Origin: Siniperca chuatsi
Taxonomy: Eukaryota; Chordata; Actinopteri; Centrarchiformes; Sinipercidae
DNA: 64,000 nucleotides
NCBI RefSeq assembly: GCF_020085105.1
Contig: NC_058055.1
Span: forward strand, 13,097,822 to 13,161,821
Direction of reading: 5' to 3'
How positions within the stretch are numbered: the first letter of the stretch is position 1; each line of letters starts with the position of its first letter. Below, one piece after another: positions 12,563-22,480 of the stretch. The notes beneath the pieces are model-generated. The model saw only the letters and a list, made by a program, of their open reading frames with translations. It searched no databases and was not told where the DNA came from. A program made the position numbers and the translations under genes.

Positions 12563-15500
12563 ATGGCTGCTTTAACTGGTAGCAGTAAAGGACCGGAACT
12601 ATCTAAAGCTGAGTACTTAAAACGTTATTTGTCCGCTGATGTAGATGCCAAGAAGTCAAAAGGGAAGCTTAAAAAGAAACGGAGTAAGGTTCCTGAGAAA
12701 GGGTGAGTCGGCGATAACGTTTTAATCAAGGTGTTGTCGGGCAGGTAGTGCGTGTGTGTTAGCCGTTAAGCTAGCTGAGGTCCTATTACTGTTTAGCGCC
12801 GCTCGCTGCCTTAAACTCCTTGTTTTTGAGTGAAAAGTGTATGTACTAACTCACTCTTACTTCTCATATTCAAGACTTAAAATAGTAGACGATGACATAG
12901 ACTGGAAACAGATGGTCAAAGAGGAGGAGGAGATTGAAGAGGATGAAGAGGAAGCTCCTGTGGTAAGAACTTAACCATCTAGCTGGCTAGCCTGTGTCCA
13001 TTCATTTACTTGGAGTGATTAGCCCGCTGACTTCATGTACACTTTAAAAAACATGCCGTGTACTTTCATTTTATACATGTATTTCTGTAATTTTCTAGAG
13101 GGATTCACGGGCTTATTGTATGGTTTGTAATAACAATCCAAATAACTCAGTGTTTTGCTTGATTTATCTAGGTTTAAATGTAGAAAAGTGTCATCATTTC
13201 AGAAAAGCATCGCTTTTGTAAAACACAAGCATATCTTGAGATAGTGGGCGATATGGTTATAAACTTATGTCACGGTAGGCCTATATGTAATTTTACATCG
13301 TGATATCAGTATATATTGTGATTAGGGTTGTAAACAATGATTTTAGTCTATAAAATTACAGAAAATTGTGAAAAATCCTGATCATAATTTATTCAAACAA
13401 ACAAAGTGACATCTTAATAATTTGTTTTGCCAACAGTCCAAAATACAAAATATTCAATTTAGGATCACATAAGATGAAGAAAAGCAGCAAATCCTAACAA
13501 TTGAAAAGCTGGATTTAGATAATGTTTGGCATTTTACTTGAAAAATGACTTAAACGTCTGACTAATCATTTCATCAAGAATTGTGATATTGTTAATCTTC
13601 TGGAAATTCAAGGTACATCATCACATTGATGCAATAATCCTACCAATATTGCCATAAGGTGGTCCTGCTAATTGATATGCAACATTGACTATAATGCTGA
13701 AATACAAGCAGAGATATTAAAGCTGCAATGGTATAGATAGCATGTTAAAATCTATGATAGTTGTCAAATATTAGTCAACCCATATCACCCAACCCTCTCT
13801 TGAACCTTCATCTCTTGTGTTTGTTTACTGAGATTGCTGAGGTGATTGACGAGAGACCAGAGGAAGTAAAACAGCTGGAAGCCTTCAGAACCAGCAATAG
13901 ATGGAAAGTGATTGGAGGTAATTGGTATTTTTGAACAAAGTAAAGAGAATCTTTGTCTGTGCGGTAAACAAGTTTCTTTACTTTGAGTCTCTACTCCCAA
14001 CAGCTGACGAAAATGAAGACACAGAAGAGGGGAAAGAAGGACATCAACATCCAGAGCCTGTGGCATCAAGCAGGAGTTGCCACAATTCGCCAGAGCTGTC
14101 ATCAAAGAGGAGGAGACATGATTCTCCGGTCAGAAATACCCGATATAACTCCCCAGACATAGCCCCTCCCAGTAGAGGTCGCCATGACTCCCCAGACATA
14201 TCCCCTCCTAGAAGAGGTCGCCATGACTCCCCAGAAATATCCCCTTCTAGAAGAGGTCGCCATGACTCCCCAGAAATATCCCCCCCAAGAAGAGGTCGCC
14301 ATGACTCTCCAGACTTGTCACCTCCTAGGCAACAGTCAAGGAGATCGGGGAAGACGCAAAGTAAAGGTGAGTGGCGAGAAGTAATTTTTGAGATTGAACC
14401 TGGTCTCTTTTTGCAAAGGGCAAGGTGTTATTAACAAAAATAAATACATCACAATAAACAGAAGACCGTCCAACATCGCCATACAGTATATCAGCATATT
14501 TGTTTATGGAAATGTATTAGAAAAATACCTGTTAAGCTGTCTAGTTGATGTCCATCACATTTGATTGTTTGATAATGGATGGTCAAACTGAAACATAATT
14601 TTCATTTTGCTGGAACTTTTTTTTTTTTTTTTTTTAGTATTTCAGAAGTCATTAAGGGAAGCCTCTTAGTTAGTAAATTTCTTAAAGTCTTAATTTGGGT
14701 AATAATATTGTACATCATGACTTCATAGTATTAAAAAAAATCAATAATATCATTACAGTGAAATGTGATAAATGATCAATCAATATGTATCCATATATTG
14801 GCCAGGTTTTTTACTGTCATCCCCTTACAGTCCAACTGGCCTAACAACTTTTTGCACGTGAGAAATGTGGTTTGGTTCAAGTGTCTAATTATTTCTTTGT
14901 CAGATTCATCCCCCTCCAGAAGGAAGCCCAGCTCATCATTATCAAGTAAAAAGCATTTACCTGATGCTCGTCGGTCACCACTTGCAAAGAGGCCTCAAAA
15001 CAGGCACAAATCAGACTCTGACCAGTCACCGCCACGAAGAAAGCCACTGAAGGGAGAAGCTTCAGGCTCCGACCAATCTCCTCAACGGAAGCACTCAAAA
15101 ACAGGACGAGGCTCTGATTCTGACCAGTCGCCACCCAGGAGGCGGCCGCAGAGTGGAAAGGACTCGGATGAAGATCTGTCACCACCTCGTAGACCTGGTC
15201 AGTCACAGGTGAGCAAATTGTGATCAAAGAGAAGTTTAAAGAATAATATGAAATCTGATTTGCCTCAAATTGCTGTGTGTATGCCTTGTCCAATGCCGTT
15301 TTTACTGTTTTCTTTGCAGGGTCCGAGAATGCTTTCTGGTGGGACAGCAGGTCTGGTTTCTGTAGATGTTTTAAGGAAAGAGCAAGAGGAGAACCGACGC
15401 AGAGAAAGAAACAACCAGCCACTAGAAGGTTTGCTCAGCTTTTCTCTTTTTAGGATATTTTTCCTTCACAGGCAGAGCTCACAGGACTTTCCTTCTCATA

Positions 15501-16596
15501 TCATCTACATGAGCCATGCATACTCCAAATGCTTAAAGATATCTTTGGTCATAGTGATGAGTTCTTGTAAAGTTGAAAGATGCAGTCCTTATTCAGATGA
15601 CATGTTATACTTATTTTCCTGCTATGACTAGATGAATCCCGCAATGCCCAGACGGTGTTCCGAGACAAGAGCGGTAAAAGGAGGGATTTGGAGTTGGAGA
15701 GAGAAGAACAGAAGAGGAAAGCTGGAGAAAAAGCAGCAAAGGATGAGAAATACGCTCAGTGGGGGAAAGGGTAAGTCAGCATACAATTTTCACACATGAT
15801 AGAAGGCTACAGTGTGGCCACATAAAGACTGTGTTATGTGCCAACTTGGTTCCATGATTAAAGTCAGCTCGTGTTTATAGGTTGGCCCAGAGCCAGATGC
15901 ATCAGCAGAAACTTGAGGAAGCACTGCATGAAGCCCAGAAGCCGCTGGCACGTCACTGTGATGACGAGGATCTTGACCGCATGTTGAGAGAGAAGGAAAG
16001 GGAGGGAGATCCGATGGCAGCGATGCTCAGACGGAAAAAGGACCGCAATACGAAGACACAAGGTTTTAAGGGTTACATATGTGTACCTTGTTCCCTGAGT
16101 TGACTGATGCAAAATTGTTGTTTACCACTTATAGAATATCTTGTGAACCATCTTATTTTTGTTTTGCAGAGAAACCTCGATATAAAGGCCCAGCACCACC
16201 TCCAAACCGCTTCAATATGCTACCAGGCTATCGCTGGGATGGAGTTGACAGGTACAGTGAGTGTGTGTGAAAGAGTGACTTAATGGGATGCATTTGTAAT
16301 GTGATGAATGTGACCTTATGTCCTTCTTTTTAATACATATAGTTCATCTCTCTTACATCTCATACAGTTGCATAAGTAGGTGTACAATAATCACGATCAC
16401 AATTTTGGCTCCTACATTGAATTGAACCTTTGAAATCAAAGATGACATAGAGGGTGTGATTGCAGAATTAACAGTGGAATTTGATTTCTGTGTGTCTCGC
16501 AGGTCAAATGGTTTTGAACAGAAACGCTACATGCGGATGGCAGATAAAAAAGCCGGCCAGGAGGCAGCCTATAAATGGAGTGTGGAGGACATGTAA
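12563..16596 (+). CDS. bud13: BUD13 homologue, RES-complex pre-mRNA splicing factor
   Basis: Ten coding exons: 12563-12702, 12875-12962, 13833-13917, 14004-14366, 14904-15208, 15320-15428, 15632-15770, 15881-16062, 16170-16251, 16503-16596. All have GT-AG borders and matching phases, giving 528 residues (human BUD13 is about 619). The N-terminus has the family opening [11 protein letters not shown] and an acidic block [10 protein letters not shown]. The middle (about residues 149-330) is Ser/Pro/Arg-rich with tandem RGRHDSPxISPPR units. The conserved C-terminal domain (about 380-528) carries [39 protein letters not shown] and a WSVEDM terminus. BUD13 works in the nucleus in the activated spliceosome with SNIP1 and RBMX2 (the RES complex). 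The start is chosen because [19 protein letters not shown] matches the family and lies in a GC-rich first exon. Confidence 0.95.
14135..14332 (+). repeat. bud13: 39-nt coding tandem repeat in bud13 exon 4
   Basis: About four to five in-frame copies of a 13-residue unit RGRHDSP(D/E)ISP(P/S)R lie here. Copies differ by a few bases, which shows recent but not identical duplication. Similar arginine/serine/proline repeats occur in vertebrate BUD13. The complementary strand is also open but is only a shadow. Confidence 0.85.
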
Positions 16597-16900
16597 TGGC
16601 AATCGCAAACTAAATAGATCAGGGGCGGAGCTGAAGAGCAGGAAACAAGAGTTGAGAGAAAATATCTAATCCATGCTGTTGAAACAACTGCAGATTAAAT
16701 ACATCTACTTAACAGACCTGGCATTTGATCACCTTTGCAAAGCAGTTTGATACTGTACAAGGGACATCAGATTATAAAAAACTACAGACATAAGTGTGCA
16801 TAGCAGTGAAGTGACAGCATCTTTATGATTTTGTAATAATTGATTCAGTGTGGAGCCAGAACAGATGTGTTTTTCACTGTTTTATTAAATAATGTTTTTG
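16597..16900 (+). other. bud13: bud13 3' UTR
   Basis: A variant polyadenylation signal ATTAAA at 16884-16889 is the best candidate end of the transcript, roughly 290 bases after the stop. No canonical AATAAA was seen nearby. Confidence 0.45.
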
Positions 16901-17129
16901 TAAAGTGTTGTGGCACAAGTGTTTACATACAGCAGTCATTCCATGGTATAGAGCTGCAGTGTACTGAACCAGATATAGAATAGTATTCAAAGTATTTAGT
17001 TATTTTGTATTTGTTTGTTTTTTAGAATCCTATTTTCTTTTTTACTTGATGGGGCTGCACTGATTTAAAATGTGATTTAAAACTTCAGGTGTAACGAATA
17101 ACCTCTAAAATGGTTGCATGCCATTTAAG

Positions 17130-17650
17130 TGCATCAGTGCCAAGGCCATGCTGGCTTACTGGCACACCTAAATTGAACACACCCATCATTAATGTTATTA
17201 GTTACAGTTGTGTTTTTCTGCCATGAAATGCCAGGTCTGCTGTGAGAAAGGTATATTATTTGGAAATTTTTAACGTCTTCTGGTAAAGATACATGTCCTG
17301 GTTCCAGACTTAAGAATCAGAGGTCTCAAATGTGGAGTGATTAAAAAAAGTATAAAAAAAGGCCATTCACACAGAATATCAAGCTATCAGGCACCCAACG
17401 TCACCACAAACAAAACAAAGTGCTGCTCTTTGTTTATACATTTTTTTTTCACAGCAGACATTTTGACTCGCCATAGTGGCAAAAGCACCAGTGTAATTAA
17501 TATTAATGATGTCTGAGTAAGCTGTCAGTAAGCCAGCATGTATAGGGCCCTGTAACTGAACACCTGACTGAAACTGAACCACAATGTATGTTAATTACAC
17601 CTTTTGATTTTTCTGCTATAAGTCAAAATGTCTGCTGTAAATAAGGTCTA
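17130..17650. repeat. Fold-back (long inverted repeat) sequence
   Basis: An imperfect inverted repeat has its left arm at about 17145-17255 (landmarks atgctggcttact, catcattaatgttatta, ggtctgctgtgagaaa) and its right arm at about 17440-17545 (agtaagccagcat, attaatattaatgatg, tttcacagcagac). A third fragment, gtcaaaatgtctgctgta near 17622, repeats part of the right arm in the opposite sense. It looks like a non-autonomous fold-back transposon with a partial duplication. No target-site duplication was determined. Confidence 0.55.
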
Positions 17651-18280
17651 TTGGCCTTAAATGTCACGAAATGCTGCAAATTAGTTATAATTACTTAGTT
17701 GACACTGAGGACATTTTTAGTAAGTTGACCTTTAGTGGGGATAGTTTTGTCAGACTACTTTTTCCAAGGTCAAGAAAGAACTTTCAAGCTTAACTTTTAA
17801 GCCAATACGGACGAGAAGGCATAAAAGTGCTATGGATTAAATCATAACAGCTACTGCGCTCACATCTCATCAGATCCATCTCCATAACAACTGATCAAAC
17901 TCCATCGGCTGATGAAGATTGTGGGTGAATGATCTGGAATAAACTAGCTAGTGGGCTTAGAGTTGGGATTGTAGAATTAAATCATATAATAGCTTTGTAT
18001 TTGTAATGTTTTTACTATGCAAATATATATTTTAAAATACACAAATTAGAGTGAGTGTGCTTGTACAGAGTAAGAGATCTGAGTTTGATCAGCTACTATC
18101 TGATAAATGTGGCATTTTAAATTGGGACGATGTAAGCGATTTATTTATTGCTACTTTGATTCTGTATACTTATCAACAGAAATAACTGTACAACTGTCTT
18201 TATTTACGTACAATTATAAATATGGATAATTATCTTGAGGTCGCTGGTCTTTGATCTGAATATTTAATAAGGGTCTCAAC
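17651..18280. other. Intergenic, no gene seen
   Basis: Plain AT-rich DNA; neither repeats nor splice-consistent frames stand out. Confidence 0.45.
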
Positions 18281-18289
18281 CCAAATCGA

Positions 18290-18470
18290 GTAACGGTGGA
18301 GACACACAGGACGCGGAAGCGCCGCCCACTTCCTTTCGGCGCCCAGGTATGGAAAGCCAAAAGTGCCATTAAATGTCTCTATTTCCACACGATTTACATT
18401 AAAACACAGTTTTTCACGCCGTTTTATTCGTCCTACACGCCGCCATTTTCGGCACTCTGGTGAGCTGCCT
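18290..18470 (+). promoter_or_regulatory. Promoter-like CpG stretch with candidate non-coding exon
   Basis: In otherwise AT-rich DNA this stretch is rich in CpG (ggacgcggaagcgccgccc) and holds an ETS-like cttcctttc and a YY1-like cgccattttc motif. A good donor (gtgagct) follows at 18460, after cactctg. This could be the start of a non-coding transcript or a distal 5' exon of snrnp35. No open frame is associated with it. Confidence 0.4.
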
Positions 18471-18479
18471 TAAAACGCA

Positions 18480-19500
18480 GCTTTTCACGCAGTCAAATAC
18501 CTGCCTTTCCTTATAGTGATGACCCCTTCCTTCTGTTTTGCATAGCCAGTAAGTTTAAAGTTTCTTTAACCAATCAGTGAAGAGTAAAGCCAGACCAAAG
18601 CAATGCATCGAGGAAAAGTGCCTGCTATTGTTATGCTGTAAATCTGTTGTCTTTGTGAATTGTACAGTATTCTGGATTCACAGGATTAAATATTGATTTA
18701 CCTGAGAATGTAATCGCCTTGCCTGCCTTCATTGTCTTTTAAAATAACATGTATTAATCATAATTGTCTTTATTCAAGATGATCGTAGTTGACAGAAGAT
18801 CAAATATTGATTTGCCTGAGTAAATGATCAACACCCAACTTCTCATGTGACAAACCAGTCAACATGCCTTTCTGCGGTAGGGCTTAGTCTACTCTTACAC
18901 TTACTCCATGTGCAATGACTTCATGCACATAACAGCAACAATGTATTTAATGCAACTTATTGCAATTACTGCTACACCTTAATTGCACCCACTGCTTGGG
19001 AACAGCTGTGTGTGCTCCAGTTTTCTAAGGTACTAGAATGTCTTGTGCCTTCATATTTCACAGCAATAAGATGGGAATTTATCAAAATGAGAAATGTTAG
19101 TGATCCAGCCCAAACTAGATCCAACCGTATTAAATTAATACAACAAAGTGGTTCTCAGACTTGCATACAAAGTGGCTTCACAAACACTGCAGCATTTTCT
19201 GCTCTTATTTCATCATATGCTTCAAAACAGTATTACATATTTCTAAATAGCTGACATAATGACTTTAACAAAGTGTGTTACGCCTGGCTCACGGTGTAGC
19301 AACATTAATGGGAGGTTACATGTCAAAAAAAAACGTTTTATTGAAGAATTGAAGAAAACACATGGCGCATATCAGTGTCTAGGGGTTTCTGGTGATCTGC
19401 AGAGTGCTGGTGTCATTTGTCTGACAGCTGTAGTTAATAGTTACTTTACAGATTGCAATTTTCATAGCCTTCCTATCCAGTGAAAATGTATGTATCTCTA
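18480..19500. other. Intergenic, no gene seen
   Basis: Short open frames at 19012-19254 and 19259-19483 have no recognisable content and no splice context. Confidence 0.45.
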
Positions 19501-19776
19501 AATTTGGTGATTTTACGCCGCCTCCTGCGTGTTCCGGGCGTAAGTAGGAACCTTTAAAACGTGACACACTAGTGCTCATTTCATCACGGAGTGTTTTTGT
19601 TGATGCACGCGCGACTTCCAGCTACTTTTTGTTGGAATAATTCGAAGGAGTAAAATATTAAACGTGACATATGTTGTTGTGTAGTTATCTAATTATCGAT
19701 TCATGTAGCGAAATAACCACCGGAACTGTCGCTGAAACTCGTATATTGAAGAAGGAGAACTTCATTTTGAGTAAAA
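19501..19776 (+). promoter_or_regulatory. snrnp35: snrnp35 promoter and 5' UTR region
   Basis: CpG density rises at 19514-19620 (cgccgcctcctgcg, gttccgggcg). A consensus-like donor gtaagt lies at 19541-19546, so the leader may be spliced, but I could not fix the acceptor. Confidence 0.4.
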
Positions 19777-20484
19777 ATGGTTGACTGGAGTCCTATAGCG
19801 AAGGTGTACGACCCGCTGAAAGCTGGCAGCATCGACGGCACGGACGTGGAGCCTCATGACCGGGCGGTGTGGAGGGCTATGGGTGCCCGCTATAAACCCA
19901 ACAAAGGCGTTGTTGGAGACCCACTGCTCACCCTGTTTGTGGCCCGTCTGAACCCCCAGACAACAGAGGAAAAAGTGCACCAAGTGTTCTCCAAGTACGG
20001 AGACATCCAGCGGCTCCGGCTGGTCCGGGACATCGTCACGGGCTTCTCCAAAGGATACGCCTTCATTGAATACAAGGAGGAGAGGTCTGTTGTCCGGGCC
20101 CGCCGGGACGCCAACAAGCTGGTGGTGGACCAGCACGAATTATTTGTGGATTTTGAACAGGAGAGGACCCTCAAAGGATGGGTCCCCCGGCGGCTCGGCG
20201 GAGGGCAGGGAGGGAAGAAGGAGTCCGGACAGCTGCGCTTCGGCGGCAGGGACAGGCCTTTCCGTAAACCCATTAACCTCGGGGTCGGTCCGGTGCAGGA
20301 ATGGGGAGGTGGTGGAGGTGGAGGGAGGGAGTGGGACAGACCAGGGGCGAGAGACAGGGAGGACCGGGACCGACACAGAGAGGCCGAGTGGGACAGCAGA
20401 GGGAAGAGAGATGACCGGGACAGAGGCAGAGATAGGGATGACCGCAGACACGGGGACAGGAGCAGGCACCGGGACAGGAGATGA
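19777..20484 (+). CDS. snrnp35: U11/U12 small nuclear ribonucleoprotein 35 kDa protein
   Basis: A single uninterrupted frame of 235 residues begins at the first ATG (aaaaATGg context), which gives the family start MVDWSPIAKVYDPLKAGSID. One RRM spans about residues 50-128, with RNP2 LFVARL (53-58) and RNP1 KGYAFIEY (92-99). Then comes the family segment LKGWVPRRLGGG and a C-terminal Arg/Asp/Glu-rich tail (about 188-235) with RDRD repeats, as in U1-70K relatives. The protein belongs to the U11/U12 di-snRNP and helps recognise 5' splice sites of minor (U12-type) introns in the nucleus. The human gene also has its coding sequence in one exon. Dense frames on other strands and frames across this region are shadows of the Arg/Gly codons. 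Confidence 0.96.
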   Translation: MVDWSPIAKVYDPLKAGSIDGTDVEPHDRAVWRAMGARYKPNKGVVGDPLLTLFVARLNPQTTEEKVHQVFSKYGDIQRLRLVRDIVTGFSKGYAFIEYKEERSVVRARRDANKLVVDQHELFVDFEQERTLKGWVPRRLGGGQGGKKESGQLRFGGRDRPFRKPINLGVGPVQEWGGGGGGGREWDRPGARDREDRDRHREAEWDSRGKRDDRDRGRDRDDRRHGDRSRHRDRR

Positions 20485-20645
20485 AGCCCATATTTACAAA
20501 ACTGGAGCTCTGATCTCACCCGGTTCAGAGGAAGTCTGTGACAGATCCACAGTCCAGTTGCCTTCCTCAAAGTCAAGTGGGCAGTGAAGGAGAGTGTGAC
20601 TGTTAGGACTTGTGGTTTGCACAAAGGGGATTGGGCTATGGAAAG

Positions 20646-20651
20646 AATAAA
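20646..20651 (+). promoter_or_regulatory. snrnp35: snrnp35 polyadenylation signal
   Basis: AATAAA lies 162 bases after the stop and gives a short 3' UTR. Confidence 0.65.
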
Positions 20652-20655
20652 CATT

Positions 20656-22480
20656 TAAATTACAGATGACCCTCTTATGGGATCATGATATTGGTTTGGG
20701 TGTAGAGTGACAAGATTCCTGGTTGATGTATGTCAGATTGTACTGTATGGTAACAGGAGGTCAACCTGGAGTGGCCATTTTCAGCTGGTACTCTTAAGTA
20801 TTTCAGTATTTCTGAGCGAAATCTGACTTATACATGCGTTTGTAGTGTAAATTGGGAAGTGAAACTACAACACTTCATAATATAAAATAATTGATGTTGT
20901 CAAGCAGTGTGAAGCCTTATACACAGTAAATAACACAAACTTTAAAAGCAGAATCAAATGGTCAAAATGTCATTATTTTTACCATACCTATAAAGTACCT
21001 GCAAATCAGATTAAACCTGTTACACATTTTCTGTCCTCATAAATAAGACCAGTCAGTTTCTGTTTTGAAATCTGAGGCATGCGTATTACAGTGTTGATTT
21101 TTTTGGAGCATCATACTTTGTAAAAAGCCACTGAGGAGGGCTTGTGCAACATTGGTTCTGTACAAGAGGTAAGAAAACCAAATAAACCAATAATAATTTT
21201 AACAGTGGTGTCACTTTCCTCATTCCTACTCCAAAAGTTACTAAGATTTTCCTCTATTGTTATTATGGGTTGTATTGTGCCCGGGGGTTGTGGTTGTTTT
21301 CGGTAGCCAATGGAGTTGGCTTGTTTTTGTTTTTCAGACATTTTCAAAAGCCCTAATTTGTGATTGGACTTCAGTTCTCATGCTGTCTTTACAATGAAAA
21401 TAGTACAAAATAAACATACAATCATATACTGACAAGCACAGAAATTTGAATGTGCAGGAAGTCGATCTTTTAATGTACATAGTTTGATTTAAAAGTTATC
21501 TGTCTCTGTGTCTCAGCTCAGCTGTTTGATCCCTGGTCCTGCCCATTGAAGCAGATGGTGTTTCAGTTATGAGTCACTGGGTAGATTGTTTTCTCAAACT
21601 GACCGCTAGTATGTCTGAAGTCATCAATATGAAACGTTAAAGGTCTGGTGTTAGCATTAGTTCATTAAGTCTTATCCAGTGACTCCATGCACCGCACAGC
21701 CTTGATGTGTGTGGGTACACATCATCAGTCCATTAGCTCACCAAATTGACCTGTTGCTGCGAAATTCATCACTTGTTAGAAGTTAAACCTGAGAAAAGAG
21801 TTTGTGCTGGAATAAACTGATTCCTTAGTAACACTGTTGTAACAGAGTAAACAAAAGCAACTAAAGAATGTGATTACACTTTAAATAAAACAAATGTGTG
21901 CCTTTTAAAGAGTGCATGTTGAATAAAGAATATATTTCCAGACATACACATGCTGTGCTGGATGTGGTTAGGTATGGACAACTCATCAATACGCAAACCT
22001 CTGACTTCTATGTCACTCCAATTATGTCTAAACTGAAGAGTAAGATTAAAAGCCATGCGTTAGAGTGCTATTTATGAGATAAGAAGAACTGATGCAAAGA
22101 CACACATATTAATGCAAAGACACACATAACCCATGAAAGCCCACAAAACTGGCATGTTTTTCACTGGTTTATAAAATCATGTTTATTACTGTGCACTGTA
22201 AAGTATGATTATAACAAGCAAGGATTGACAGGGATTGATAATTATATAATAGAATTAGACATTTACTGCAGTCTTTAAAAAAATATATGGACATTAATGT
22301 GACTATTTTTGAGATTTCTTTATTTATAATGTAAATACATTGGCAAGTTTTACAGCCAAAGATGAGCAGGGTGACATGTCACAGGAGTCTGTGGCGAGAA
22401 GGTGCGACTGTCTTGTCAAACACTTATTGCTGGGGAGCCCACATGTAAGCTGATTTCTTATGTATGTTAAAGACTATCGC
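20656..22480. other. Intergenic, no gene seen
   Basis: AT-rich, with scattered short frames only. It may include the 3' UTR of the minus-strand gene that ends at 22481. I see no strong structure. Confidence 0.4.

Noticed and set aside
14102-14302. Minus-strand frame over bud13 exon 4
   Set aside because: A reversed copy of the coding 39-nt repeat.
19890-20654. 254-codon minus-strand frame and other frames over snrnp35
   Set aside because: Shadow of GC-rich Arg/Gly codons in snrnp35; no splice partners or recognisable domain.
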